The notes: generated by a model not told the origin, from the sequence alone. Counted from the stretch's first letter, positions 45,874-59,235 are shown. The stretch: 64,000 nt of DNA from Capitulum mitella (GCA_030062745.1 CP099842.1:6243822-6307821), one strand, 5' to 3'. Numbers and translations are program-made.

Positions 45874-48800
45874 ATGGCTGTAGACAACGACTCAGCAAGC
45901 AAGGACAACATTCCTGCCCAAGAGCCGGGGAACAAAGGAGGCCGCAACCCCAGCCAAAGCCGGCGGGAAATCGGTTTCCTTCGGGTCAGCCACGGCCCCG
46001 GACAGTGCGACTGCGGACCAGGGGGTCGCGACCTCGGGTCAGAAGACCGTGACCCCAGGTCAGGCCGAGGCGTCGGAGGAGGACGAGGCTCACAAGATGG
46101 CCGTCATTGACGCCGGCTACAAGAGGCTCTGTAGCGACGCCACGCTTCAGACGAAGAAGGACGGCTACTTCAAGACTTTTGTCGCCCAGGTGCGATTCTC
46201 GTCCTTCAGATGGCTGTGTCGTTTCCGGATCTGGCCTCGCGAGAAAGCGAGAATGGTGCCGAAGGGTCTTTATTGGGCGAGGATTTTTGGACACCTGTGA
46301 CATGTAACGTATTGGTAGCATTCATGTACTCCCTATGAGCGTTGCTGTTTTTGTCAGAAAATATGCCTGAAACGTTTCGCGTTGCAGAAAACATCACTAA
46401 TCATAAACTTATTCATTATGTTGCTAATCTGCTATACTGGTTTGAGTTGTTTGGTCAAATCTCACGCTCATGTAAAACTAAAATGAGCTTTCAGTTCATG
46501 TTTTTACAGTTGCCTCTGACATTCCCTTGCGAAAAGCGGTGAATCACAGGATTAACGCCTTGAAGGAGCATTTGCCTTCACAGAATAGTTACTGAGAGGT
46601 TCTGAAATTGGTTGCATTAGCTTTCCGGACTAGTTTTCTCGTCTGATATAACTAAAGGTTTGATGTAAACGATGTGCGTAAAAATGACAATTGTTCAGGC
46701 AAAGAAGAAAATGTTGCGGTAAGCAAAAGCACTACAGTTTCATTTGTGTATGTTATATTTGATTTTTTAGATGAATGTAATCGCTGTTGTTCCGCTTAAA
46801 TCGTACAGTGCTTATTTTCATCCACCATTTCATACTGCAGAAGATCGTTCATTTCCTGCCTAAGCGAAAGAGGATACATTTCATCAAAGTGGGCATCGTA
46901 TTCAATGAAGTACACATATCGAGTGTTTCTATCGAAATCACCTGACATGGTTCCTTTGAAACTGCTCATGTTCAACATTCATTATCTTAAGATCTTCCCA
47001 GTGAGCGAGTATGCGTGACAGTCAGCCCCTGATGAAATTAAGCACTTACCCAACTGCCTGTCGACAACAACAAAACTGTTCGCAGGTCGCCCAGGACGTA
47101 TCTGAAGATCAATTTGAGGAGTTTTCTAAACTGAAAACAGACGAGGAAAGAGTCTTCTTTGTCTGGGGTATTCCGAAGGTTCACTCAACAGTCACGGTAA
47201 GTGCCGCTTTCTGGGATCATTCTGTTTGTTTGTTTCAAATCCGCTTCTGACTGTCCTGCACGAAGCTGAAACGCATGACACACCTTATCACACCAGCCGC
47301 AAATTTTAACTAAACGTGGCGACCGTGACGGCAGAATGCGATGCATATAGATGATGGTTTAACGTTCTTATATATTAGCGTGTCATCACGAAGCGCGTTT
47401 TTTTTTTTAACTATCAAGAGGATTGCTTTTTGAAATTTGGATTTCCCTCCTTGGCACCAGGTGAAGCCGTTCTGGCGGCAGAAGTCGGCGTCGGCCGCCG
47501 AAAACTGCAAACTGGTCGGCAACAAGGCGTTTCAGGACAAGAAGTACCGCCATGCAGTGTGCCAGTACAGCCAGATGGTGGTGCGCGCGCCAGCGCCAGG
47601 GTCAGCCGAGGGAGGTCAGTGAACTTGCTGGTCAAACTTGTGTCCAGCACGGGGTCCACGAATGATATCAGCCTCTTGTTACGTTCATGCATAAGAATGC
47701 CTGATGACGTTGACAAATATCTGCTCCAATGGGATGGCAACCACTTTAGCGACCTGTTGTTAATCCCCTTTGCAGCCTCAAGCAGTAAGAGACGTTTCGG
47801 GTCATTTTGGCCAATGTCCGTATTATTCCGAAAGCGGCTGGACCAAGTGACCTGTTTAAGCACCTACATCTCCCTGCCGGGCCAATTCGTTTTGGCTGCG
47901 CTCGCTCCGGGCGCTGCGGCCGACTCCACGGTGGCCGTCTGGTGACCCGCCCTTGCGCGCCGCGCGCAGGCGACCTGCTGAGCGTCGGCTACGCCAACCG
48001 GTCGGCGGCGCTGCTGCACATGGAGGAGTACGAGCACTGCCTGCGCGACATCCAGGCCGCGCTCGCTGCCGGCTACCCGGCCCGGCTGCGGTACAAGCTG
48101 CTGGACCGGCGCGCCGCCTGCCAACTCAAACTGGGTAACCGGCCGCCGGAGCCGGCGCGAGACGCAGAGGGGAGGACAGAGGGAGAACACGAGAAGGAAA
48201 GAGAGACTTAATGCGACGGAGGGGGAGGGGAGAATAGCTAGTAGTTGTCGATTTTATGGGGATTCTTACAGCATTTGTTTTCAAGAAATACGGTGAGCCA
48301 CATTTTCCCGAACAGCACTACGGCTGCAATATACAATCCGAAATAATATAGCAATCTTTTCTCATCGTTGTTGATTGAAGACTGATACTAATTTAATGGT
48401 GTGTCATATTTTAGTTTTGCTTCATTTCTTATATCCCAGCTTCTTTTATTTCCTTTCTTGTTCTGCTTTCAGGGCAAGTGACGGCTGCTCGAGCTACTTT
48501 GCAGGAACTGAAGGCATCACTCTGTGTGGCTGGTCTCGATGAAAAGAAGAGGGCAATCTGGGAAAAGGACGTCCAAAAGAAGATCGAGTCGGCAGCAAAA
48601 CTTCAAGACTTTAAGCCAATAAGTAAGAGCTGTTTATCTGGGGCACACATAAGCAATAAGCACATGTGATTTTACATTCGTAGGAGCAACCGAGACTTAA
48701 CGTCGTTCAAAGCTGCAGACCAGAAAATCTTCACAGGTATGAGTGTCCTACTGTTGGTTTATGCACCCTGGTTCCCGGATATGCAACATTTCGGGCGCCC

Positions 48801-51800
48801 TGTGGAGTTCAGTAATGTATGTCTTCACTTTCGAATCGCAGTGCACTTTTTCTTCAGCGGTGAACTTGCAGATGTGATCCGGCCAAACGCGGTCCGATAT
48901 GAAATATGTAATTTTACAGCTGGTGACTGAGAATGAGAATGAGAATCATTCTGCATGTTGTATAAAATGAAATCCATTCGAAAATGCTGCTGGGTTTTCT
49001 CTTTGAAGAGAAACCAAAAGGGCCAAATTCGAACAGTAGGTAACGTCGCTTCGCATACCGGGCAACATGTTCAGCTTCACCGCATGGACACCGCACTGAT
49101 GTCCATTTCCACAACAACCTTTTCCCTTCCCAGAACCCAAAGTCCATACTACTTGGCCAGTAATTCAGTGCTTTTTAGCAACCCGTTGTGCGAACACACC
49201 CCGACCTCCACCTGTATTTCCTTGATTTCTATATCTATTCGTCGGTCGTCCAACGCTGCAATGGTTTCCGTTTTGCCCATGTGTCTCTCCCATCGCGACA
49301 GTTTTGCCGACGTCATAGAGCTCTGGATTCAGGCTTCGTTTAAATATCGTCTCTATTACATGTGTCTCTGTTCTGTTACATATCGTCTGTATCGTCTCTG
49401 TTTTCACACACACGTACCTGCGCATCCATTGGCATCCAATGGTCCAAGCATCCACGCATCCATGCACCCACGCATCCATACCTCCATTGACCCCGACTTC
49501 TGTGCGAGCTCCCCTCTGTATATGACCTGTACCTCTCCGCCCAGTGCAGCTGAACCAGTCGGAGCCGGTGCCGCCGGAGCTGTCCCTCCCGCAGCGGCCG
49601 CTTCGTCAGCGCCAGCGCCGCCGTGGACGTGACGTACGCGCCCGACCAGGGCCGCTACGCCGTGGCCGCCGAGCCGGTGCGGCCCGGCGACGTGCTCGTC
49701 GTCGAGAAGCCGCACGCCTCCGTGCTCAACTCGGAGAAGATGAACACCCACTGCCAGCACTGCCTGAAGAGGTTAGACGGGGAGGGCTGCTTCGCCGCCG
49801 TCACGGAGGAAGCAGTGAATGACGGAGCGCTCCCAAGCTCGTGTTTATGGGAGTCCCTGATTCCTCCCCCCCCCCCACACTCAGGATGAGACTTCCCGTC
49901 CAGGAGCTCCCCCTCTCAATGCGGAGAGCTGTGATCTGCTTTACTGATGGTGGGGAGCGCTGACCTCCACGCAGTGTGTCACCTCTCCACTGTCCTCAGG
50001 GTGCTGGTGGCGTTCCCGTGTCCGAACTGCAGCGGAGCCATGTTCTGCAGTCCCGAGTGCGCAGAGGCCGCGACCTACCACAGCCGCGAGTGCAGCATCC
50101 TGGACGTGCTGCTCGCCTCCGGCATGTCCGTGCTCTGCCACCTGGCGCTGCGGCTGGTTACCAAGCACGGACTCGAGTTCTTCAAGGCGGTGAGCGCGTC
50201 TGCCTCGTCAGTGACTCGGGACGCCTACGCCGGTGACTTCCTGCTGAGTCGTCGGAGGCTGTTGCAACAGGGCAGTGCAAAAAAAAACATTCCAACGGTT
50301 TCTGAAGTTCAAAGCATACGGCTGGATAAGTTTGTGCAAAATAGTTTCCTTATCGTCTGGTTTTACCAACTTACGTAACAACATTTACTGCTCTAGATAT
50401 TTCACACCAACGGAAACCTGCTGCGTTTGATGACTGAGGGTCGTTAGCGTAATCGGCCATCCTGCGATTACGTTTCCTTCAGACGGCCCCAGATCCTGAA
50501 GTGAACGTCTGTGTCTCCTGCGGACGGTCCCAGACCCTGAAGTGACCGTTTGTGTCTCCTGCGAGGGCCGCGGACGCCGCGCTGGCCGTCTGTGCCTGCT
50601 GCAGGCCGACCCACGCCATGAGCCGACTGTTTTCAGCTGCGTCCGGAGCTGGAGCGAGCTCGCGACCCCGCCGAGCGCCCCAGCACGGACGCCGAGGGCT
50701 GCACGTTTGACCCGTCCAGCTACCTGGCCGTCCACCAGCTGGTCACGCTGGCCGAGCTCAGGAAGCCCGAGGACTTCTTCAACCGCTCCCTGATGGCCGT
50801 GCTGATGCTCAAGCACCTCCGGGTGGCGGGCTTCTTCGGCGCCGTTCCGGAGGAGGATGGTTAGAGGCTTCCGGGTGTGCCTGTCGCTGAGGGCAGTTTT
50901 TCCGATTAATGCATGTTCCAAATATGTTAAAGGTGGTGCATTAAAAAACTGCGAAAACATTTTTCGCCACCGGTTGAACAGTTTCATCAAATCAGAATGC
51001 AGTTTCATCGTCAATATTCCATGAATGCTGGTAAGGGTGACGTCGTATAGCTTGTTTACACAGGCATCTGGTACCATGTTTGCATATACCACGGGCACAT
51101 TTACGTAGTGTTACTATGACATGCTGTCCCAAGGTAACAGAGAATGTGGTTTCTGCCACTGACTTTTTCTGGCACGGTGACACAGTGACACAGCGACACA
51201 GTGGCAGTCGCTGGACAGTATCCAACGTAGCACCAGCTGCTGACCGTTTGCCTGTGAGGCTGATGCCGACAGGTACTGGTCACCTTCTGACGGAGGACCG
51301 ACCGCTGATCAGTTCTCTATGTTGCTGGTGCCCGCAGCTGCCGACCAACCCCTGACGAAGGACCAGCTGCTGATCGGCTCCCTGTTGCTGCGGCACCTGC
51401 AGCTGCTGCAGTTCAACGCGCACGAGGTCGGCGAGTACCTCATGATGGAGCCCGGCCAGTTCAAGCAGTCCCGCAGCGTCTACATCGGCGTGGCCGTCTA
51501 CCCGACCGTCTCCTTCTTCAACCACAGCTGCGAGGGCGGCGTGTCCAGGTGTGCTTCGAGTCGGCTGTCGGCGCCAGGACAGAGCAAGGCCACCCGACGG
51601 GACAAGAGTTCAGTGGCGGCCTGGGACAGTGTTACGTCGCTGTTAAAGGGAGTGTGTCTAATCTTTTCAGTTTTCCAAAAAGGCATTCCAGCGGATACCT
51701 GACGCTCCCTATGATTTATGATAGCAATGAAAAGTGCAATTGGGGCTTCGAACCATGATAATTCACTCATATTATTTTGATTTTTTTCAAATCCGCCATA

Positions 51801-54800
51801 TCGATAGCTGTACGGGTGCGAATGCAGCACTAAGGGGCGGTAGCAAAAGCAACCAATTAACGTGCTGCAAACGATTAGTACGTGTTACAAAAAATGGCGC
51901 ACCCGAGACAAAACAAGATAACAGAATGCTTACATGTCCCTGTAATCATCTTGGGTTACGAATGATTACCGACAGTCTCAACCAGGGTTGGAAATGTTTT
52001 TTGTTCTTGGTGGTGGAGTATAATTTTCGTTCTAGTGTACAAAGTTTTGCAAAGAGTAGTGCTGGTTTAAGTCAGCGTTCATGGTGTAAGTCAGTTATGA
52101 CATCATACCTGCTTTTTACTGAATGGAAACGGAGTTATTTGCTTCAGAGTTAGGAATTTGTGAACAAGGTTAAATGTAACTTTTTGATGGAGACACAAAA
52201 TCAGACCTATACATCCAATCAGATTTATACATGCTAATACATGCTTTATCCAATCAGCTTCCAATCTGGAACTAGGGAAATTCTGAAAACCCCAATTTGA
52301 ATTCCGACACTAATTATGACCTATCGTTGGCCATCTGAAGTTCCTAGATATCTATCATGTTGCCAAATACTTACGAGATTAGATAAACGATTAGATAACC
52401 TTATTTTATCACTGGAACATGTATTTAGGGTTAAAGAATGCCGACAAAAATTATTGAAAAAACCTTCGCAAACAGCCAAATCCCCGCACTGTGCGTAAAT
52501 TTTTACCAACATACCTTTATATGGTCTCGGCCGCCAGGCTGCTGAGATTGGTGTTCACAGTCTGCTGTCGTCGCCGATCAGCTCGCAACTCGAAAGATGA
52601 TTCGTTGGGCACAGTGTGCTGTCATTGCTGACGAACCGGCAACTCAAAAGATGATTCGTTGGGGCCAAGGATTTGCTATCGGTGCTATCGGTTCTATTTA
52701 ATGGCGAAAAGTAGCTGGAGTAAAACCGATAAGTCTGTGCTGGCAGCATGGTGCTGGAGTAATGGGAAATATCGGTAAATATTTGGCCGTCGTAGGTCAA
52801 CGAAGGTGATTTGGGGAAAACAAATGATACGTGACGATTCAGGCCAGTGTCCTCTTCGATTGCACGAATACAGCTAAAATTCGATATTTGACTAGACACA
52901 CTCCCTTGAATCCTATTCCCGGAGGGCTAGACGGTATGGCCGATTCCCTGCAGGGGGGCGGATTCGGCCCCCCCTGAGATCTCGAGAACTACTTATCCGA
53001 TTTCATCGCAACAAACGGCAATCGATTTGCCGTGACGTGAACTACATTTTTATAAAAAGAAATTTTCAAAATTTTGAAATTTGTGGATACAGGGGGGCAA
53101 AAATGTCAAAATGGGGGGTACTTTTGGACTTCTAATAACTCCGTTGTTTATGGACCGATTTCGATGAAACTGGCATGAAACGAGAGATTATGGATAGGGC
53201 TTTTACCATGGGTATGCAAATCTGAAATTTGGAGAAAATTCATGGGCGTTCACAGGGTTTCAAAAATAAGGGGATTAGTTTTCTAATAACGGAATGAACA
53301 AAAGAGGCCAAAACACTTTTTTAGCTTCTGCTAGTCATGTTATGCTAAAGAAGTACAAATCGCATTACAATGTTTGTATAATGTTAGCATAGGCGGTGCC
53401 AGGGACATAAAAAAGGGGGAACTGTCATGGTCACACGTTCTTCAGATCAACTTGTGACCTTTGAGATTAAATCACCTCCAGTGACCTTGGGGTCACCTGG
53501 AATGATGTCGTGTGCATTCAGTATTATCTGTAAACGTTTTTAATCGATTGAATTCACTCTATTCCAAAAAATTCATTTTTTGGCTTTTGCGATATAGGGT
53601 ACGCGCACTGACATTTTAGGTCATATCTCCGTGACCCGACCTGATATCAAGCTGATACGTAGTACACAAGTAGGGGGCGCCTTTCTACGTCATATATATT
53701 CCGGGTTTGGCATTTGAAAAAACCAATTTCAAAAAAAAACAAATTTTGACTTTTGACCTTGACCTGACCTTGTAAAGTGACCTCAGATAAACAAAATTAT
53801 ATATGCAGATTGCCCAACTATTTAGCTATACGTTCATATAAAGTTTTAAGTTCTATCTTAAAAACTCTGTTTTTGGCAGACATTTTCCTTTTATCCTCAA
53901 CATGGCCAAAAATGACCTGAGGTGCCTCCCAAAAACGTTGCCTGGCTCCGCCCCTGAGCAAAATATAATTTCGAAATTTTGTCACGGCGCGTAAAAAACA
54001 AAAAAGTAAATTAAAAAGCCCCCCCCCCCGGAAGGTTTATCAGGCGATGTTTTTTTGCCGAGAATGACCAGGGCTGAACCGCCCCTTCTGTATCCGTAGT
54101 TTTCCGTTTCATAGCGAATGTCTTGACTCACAAAACTAGTTTCGCCAGCGTCAATACAAGCCGTGTGACCGTCTTTCCATCACTACGGCCGACGTCTGGT
54201 GCTCGGCCAGAGCGGATTGTTCTCCATCGTCGCTGGCTGCGGTTGTTGTCGCGAAGCTCACGTCTGCTACCAGGTGCTTCGTGGGCGACACGCTCATCGT
54301 CCACTCCGTCCAGCCGGTGGACCCCGGCAGCCCCATATTCGAGAACTACGGACCCATGTACACCCACAAGCCGCTGCGAGACCGACAGCACTGGCTGAGG
54401 TGATGGCCACAGAACGCCGGCACCAGCTTAGGTCTCAACCTGAGAACTCAAGCACTTGCTGCCGTAAAATTTAAGAGCACGAGCACTGGCCGAGGTGACA
54501 GCCTGAAAACTCTTGCGCTGGCCGGTGTAACAACATGGTAACGCCGGCAAATGGGTGAAATAAGAACATGAGAATGAAAGCAGGCTGGTGAAGCATTTGA
54601 GAACACCGCTTGATGTTCATTTGTGGGTCGTTTGCGTGCTCCGTCGGGTTGGCGCGCATAAGCGTTCGGTTTTGGAACGAGTTTGCACAAAATTGCCGGC
54701 TTCCGTATGAGGTGACCCTCTTTTTCAATTCGACTGCGGTCTTCACGCAGCTCCCGTTACTGGTTTGAGTGCAAGTGCACCGCCTGCGTGGAGGACTGGC

Positions 54801-55657
54801 CCGACTACGATCGGTACGACTTCAAGAAGGTCTCCATCAAGTGCCAGGGCTGCGGAGCCGGCATCGTCAACGACGCCACCGGTAAGCAAGTCTTTTCAGA
54901 TCAGCTGTCAGCCGACTTTTTCGTGTGACTATTCGAGGAGTCCTTTTACCCGTATTTTTCATATCCGTTACCTTTGTTGAAACCTAAAGGGGAACTGCAA
55001 AATCCGTCCAAAGTTGCGTTTAAGACCTAATTGTGCGTGCAAGGTTAACAGGTACAAGGTATGCGGAGACCAATTTGTGTTGCACTTCAGGCAAGGATCC
55101 CGACGGCGACTGCCCAAAGTGCGGAAAGAAGAACAACGCCGTGGAGCTGTTCCGCCAGCTGCGCAGCGCCCAGGAGGACTACCAGTCGGCCATGAACATG
55201 ATGGACGAGGGTGAGGCCTGACGGAAGCAGGATCAGCGCCACGCCGCTCTCGCCGGTACCGTAGCATAATGCCAGACCTCGTCATTTTCAACGAAGGGCT
55301 TGGGCGAAACATACGAGGCCATGATTCTGGGCCTCGTAAAGAGTGCGGGGCTTCGTAAACAGTGCAAGATACAAGCCATCTGAGTGGGGGTTGGGGAAAA
55401 GTGAAAAGCATTTGAGGTCATCCATTTTTACAGAGCGACGAGCTGTAGGCGTCGCGCTGTTGTGCGCTGCGTGTGTGACGATGGTGCCGCTGCCGTCAGG
55501 GGAGCCGAGAAAGGCGCTGCGCCTGTTCTACCGGTTCATCGAGCAGTGCCAGGACCTGGTGGTGCCGCCGAACCGGGACGTCAGTCTGTGTCAGGAGGCG
55601 GCCCGCATGTGCCTGGCCAGTCTGGGCAGCCTGCACTTCGTCAGGGGCAAGAAGTAG
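45874..55657 (+). CDS. Smyd4: SMYD4-type protein (SET and MYND domain-containing), 13 coding exons
   Basis: Predicted protein-lysine methyltransferase-family protein of the SMYD4 class. Exons: 45874-46189, 47095-47196, 47461-47614, 47970-48134, 48473-48622, 49545-49771, 50000-50189, 50637-50859, 51338-51548, 54274-54399, 54751-54881, 55091-55210, 55500-55657; all junctions are GT-AG with matching phases. Exons 3-4 hold TPR-like helices (YANRSAALLHMEEYEHC). Exons 6-7 hold the start of the split SET domain and the MYND zinc ligands (HCQHC, CPNC, FCSPEC, HSREC). Exons 9-10 hold NHSC and ENYGPMY, and exons 11-12 the post-SET cysteines (CKCTAC, CQGC, CPKC). Extra bases near 45930-45943 and 49585-49593 break the frame; without them the sum is 2271 nt, 756 aa, close to vertebrate SMYD4 length. 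The first-exon ATG follows an acceptor at 45864; ATG 46097 is a possible alternative start. NHSCEGG replaces the usual NHSCxPN, so activity is not certain. Confidence 0.93.
52951..53956 (+). mobile_element. Repeat family F3, about 1-kb DNA-transposon-like element in SMYD4 intron 9
   Basis: Starts with CAGGGGGGCGGATTCGGCCC and ends with GGCTCCGCCCCTG, giving short inverted termini in the same style as F2. The body is AT-rich, non-coding and carries many TGACCT hexamers (53440-53780). Flanks (ATTCCCTG and AGCAAAAT) show no target duplication. A related stretch lies at about 43260-43560. Confidence 0.55.
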
Positions 55658-57656
55658 GCGCGCGCCGGACGTCAGGCAGCGGCTCTCACGGAGAACCAGT
55701 GTCAGCAGCTGGCCGTCTGAGGTTGGAGGCCGGCTTATGACCGGCTGGGGATGGACTGTCGGCAGCTGGCCAGCAGGGGGAAGTCGCCGGCGCAAGGTCC
55801 ATCCAGCTGTTGGTACACGACGAGGCGGCTGAAGTGGCTATCCTCCGTGGGGCTCGAAAGTAAAATGTGCGGCATGGCGTGCTGGCTTTGTGTTGACGTG
55901 CTGGTTTTTCTGTGTAGCTGGTGATATGGGTGCACCTCGTCTGAATACTGTGAAAGAAATTTAAACGTTGGCCGTATGGTGTATTTATTTCTACCGCATA
56001 TGGAGACAAAGTTTTTTTGGGACAGACAAAAGCAGACGAATAATCGCGACTTGCGGCTACCATTCATCTGATAACCCGCATTGTGCATTTGTCTCTCCTG
56101 ATGAATAGGAGGGCTTGTAACAGTTCGCGTGCTCTGTTCGACCAACATTAGGGTATCGATCAAATCGCGTTCCATCTTGGTTGCGTTTTGGACTTATTTC
56201 ACTCGGTTAAAACTGACTCCATACGTAAACCAAAACCAACGCAACCAACGCCTTCGCACTTTGTGATGTTTCATTCCAACCACGATAAATCTGGAAAGAA
56301 AAGGATGCGTCGCAAGCAATTGCAATTATTTGGAACTAACGCAAACGCAATATGGCATGTTACGAGCTCTCCACGCCTTTCAAACATGTCATTTGACGCA
56401 AACGCAAGCGATTCAAAAACTGAGACAGACCGGTGGTATAGGACGTTTTTCCAGAATTATTCCTTCCTTGGTATTGCAAAGCTTTTGTTGGAGCCGTTTT
56501 GAGCTACCACCATACTGCTGTGACGGCACAGTGGTAGTTTAGGGATGGCAATTGACCGTGGTGCTCATATAAGCGTTGGATCTGAATAGAACGTGCAAAA
56601 TCCCAGTTTCAGTAAAAAAAAAATAACATGTTGTTTCCGACGTTGCAGCCAATGATTCAGCAACAACTATAAAGATTCTGTTTGTTTTCCTTTTGCTTTG
56701 TCTTACCGGTTTCGTTTGAAATACATTATTTCTTCTTTATACCGTGAAGAGTGAAACGAACTGCATGTGTATCTCTTGTAGGGACAAGCAAAAATACCTT
56801 CAAAATGCCCTTTATGATGTGACGAGTTTCGGACATCGCCGGACTTCGGTAAATTGTGCCAGCGGTCGCCTTTTGAGCAGCGCATATAATTCGTCCAGTC
56901 TGTCCTCGCGACTTCGTCATACCGTGTAACTGACCGTCCGGAGCCAACGCAAACCAGGCTCTACAGAATGCTGCAACGGGGTTAGTGCTACAGCACATGA
57001 ATCCATCGCGTAAGCCACTGATGTCGGCTTGGCAGCGTTTTGGAGTTCAAGAGGGCGGGTGAAATCGGGAGGCATTGGCGGCCAGCTGATAGCTCGACTG
57101 ACGGCAGACGGATGAGGAGAACGCCGAATTGATTTGGCGCTTTCCTGACGGCAGAGCCCGAAGACAAAACGCTATACTGCGCGCAAAACGTTGCATGTCC
57201 AGTCCCCGGTGGCCGAAGGTCACGATGAAAACGATGGTTTTCGACGTATTTTTTCGGTTTGTACACAATTTGTGCCAGCACTTGCGTTGCGCGCAATCCG
57301 ATTCATCATCTTTTCCATTTGAATAAAACAGGATGAAACGTCTGTGCTTCAAAGTCTTTGTAAAAACCATATATTTCAAACCAACAAGCCTCCTTTCATT
57401 AAACGTAAAAGATCAAATGTCATTGTGGTTGACATCTCCGTAGCATCTGTAGCCGGAATTAGTCAGAATCGGAATCGAATCGGTTTTCAAAAACTGTGTT
57501 GAGTCAAAATCGGGATCGATTCAGCAAGTCATGGGTCGGCTTCGAAATCAATGCCCACCGAAGTGGAATCAAAGACGAGTCTAGTCAAAAAGTGCACTGA
57601 ATTGCAGCCAATCTACATGCTGGATGGTAGACTGCTCACCACAACGGATACATAGG
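55658..57656. other. Intergenic DNA between SMYD4 and the lectin gene
   Basis: Convergent gene ends: SMYD4 stops at 55657 and the lectin, on the other strand, stops at 57657. A plus-strand AATAAA lies at 57322-57327, but at 1.7 kb it is a distant candidate for SMYD4. No other gene is seen. Confidence 0.5.
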
Positions 57657-58554
57657 TTAATGGTTCACATCCTTGTAACATATGTAGCCATTTTTAGTCA
57701 GACAGCTTTCATGTTTAAACGACTTCGGAAACGGTTTTTTTTCAAACGCCACGCAATTTTTTCCCAGCTCCCACTCGTCCAGATAAGGACCCAGCACGTC
57801 CTCCACGTGAGCCGCGTCAGTTCCGTCCTCCCAGACGTAAGTCTTATTCTCGTTCTGCAATCCGATCCAGTAAACGCCGTCTCCGGCCTTGGAAATGAGG
57901 AAGACGGACTAAGTCAGAATCGCTGATGGACAGCATTTCTGCGTTTTGTTCGTGGCAGCTGTGTGCGGCCGTCGCCCAGTAGTGCTGTTCGTCGCTGAAG
58001 AGGTAGCACGTCTGACCATACTGCAGCCACGGCTCGACGCACGGCGCCAGCGTAGTGGCCGGCGCGGTGGTTGTGGAGGCGGTGGTGGTCGGCGTGGTGG
58101 GCGGCGGCGTCAGGTCCTCGTAGCAGATGTACGGCTTCTTCTCGGTGCCGTCACCGATGTGGAAGAGGCCGTCCTCGGCCGAGATGAAGCCGTAGATGTC
58201 TGAGGAGCCGGACTCGTTGAAGAACTGGTCCAGCTCGTCGTTGTACGGTGTCCCGTCGGCCCAGTTCTTTGCTCCTGAGGATGTCGAGCAGTCCGACCCA
58301 GGCGTCGGCGCCGCCTTGTTCGCACCCAGTACGATATCGGATAGAAGTGCAGCGGGTCCACCACGGACAGCAGGTCCCCGCCCTTTAGCTGGCAGCCCGT
58401 GAAGGACATCGTCCAGGTTTTCAAGTCGGTCCTCCTCGCTGAAGAAGTAGCACCGTTCGTCGCCCAGCTCCAAGTCTTCGAACCCGTCCGAGCAATTCAG
58501 GCCCGCCGCCGCCAGGGGCGTCAGCGTCGCGACGGCTGCCAGCAGGAACCACAT
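57657..58554 (-). CDS. Secreted two-domain C-type lectin-like protein with Thr/Pro linker
   Basis: Intronless. The ATG at 58554 opens a signal peptide (MWFLLAAVATLTPLAAAG), then a first CTLD (LNCSDGF, RCYFF, TGCQLKGGDLLSVVD, AWVGLLDI, NWADGTPY, KPYICYE), a mucin-like Thr/Pro linker (about residues 148-172) and a second CTLD (QTCYLF, HSCHEQNAEMLSI, YWIGLQ, YVWEDGT, KNCVAF, ESCLTKNGYICYKD). The stop is at 57657. The frame breaks four times, each by one extra base (near 58411, 58324, 58268 and 57908). Discounting them leaves 894 nt and 297 aa. CTLD2 keeps four core cysteines; CTLD1 lacks the inner pair. Neither has EPN/QPD or WND sugar and calcium motifs, so sugar binding is doubtful. Likely extracellular and perhaps defence-related, which is inference. 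A recent pseudogene is the alternative, but the intact domains and promoter argue against it. Confidence 0.85.
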
Positions 58555-58576
58555 GGCCGTGTCTCGGAAGAGCGGC

Positions 58577-58609
58577 ACTGCCCGAGGGCGGCGCTGCCCG
58601 GACCTTATA
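58577..58609 (-). promoter_or_regulatory. Core promoter of the two-domain lectin gene (TATA box and initiator)
   Basis: On the minus strand TATAAG occupies 58609-58604, and a CAGT initiator has its A at 58579, 30 nt downstream, the expected spacing. The start codon at 58554 would then have a 25-nt leader. Confidence 0.6.
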
Positions 58610-58639
58610 GCGCCGGCGGCGTGCTGAGAACCGGACACG

Positions 58640-59235
58640 TGCGGCGGCCTGGTCGGGGCGGCCGCCGACTGCAGCGGACGATAGTGCGCCGTCCGGCGTC
58701 GTTCCACGACCGGAACACGCCGTCGGCAGCGCCGTGGCCTCGGCGGCGGGGGACCGCCGGTTGAGAAATCGCGAGTGCCGGAAAGTCTTCAGGGATGCCC
58801 GCGATCCGCGCGACCGACGGGCAGGCTTATCAGGCGCCTGTTGTCCGCCCTGGGGGTCCGGACCATGTCAGGAACGGGATGTCGAACTGAAACCAGAGTA
58901 TTCACGACCAGCACTTTGTTGGGGTGCGTGTGTGCTTATCACTCGATGTCTGTATGAAAAGGAAAACAAAAATTGACCAGCGCCGCTTATTTATGTGGCA
59001 ATTACTACCTCAAAACTCAGAGTTTCGACATGGACGCTGTAGCTCACTTTAAAGTCGATGATGGCACCAAAGGTCATGCTAAATCCCAAAATATATGGTT
59101 ACTACGTTGTTTCAGGAGTGCAACTGCGCAACAGCCATCCAAATTTAAGGGGCGTGGTATTAGAACGATTAATTTCGGGCAGTTTATGTTACTGGAACAT
59201 GTGGTCCCAGCTGCAGGCGGCAAGATCCTGAGCTA
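58640..59235. other. Intergenic DNA between the divergent lectin genes, left part
   Basis: GC-rich near the promoter, then ordinary sequence. No gene seen. Confidence 0.45.

Noticed and set aside
48683-48735. A possible extra SMYD4 exon between TCGTAG and GTATGA
   Set aside because: It would bring a stop codon in the incoming frame, while exon 5 joins 49545 directly in the correct phase.
57657-58554. The lectin as a pseudogene because of four frame breaks
   Set aside because: All breaks are single extra bases, the same type is seen in two other conserved genes, the domains are intact, and a well-spaced TATA/initiator promoter is present.
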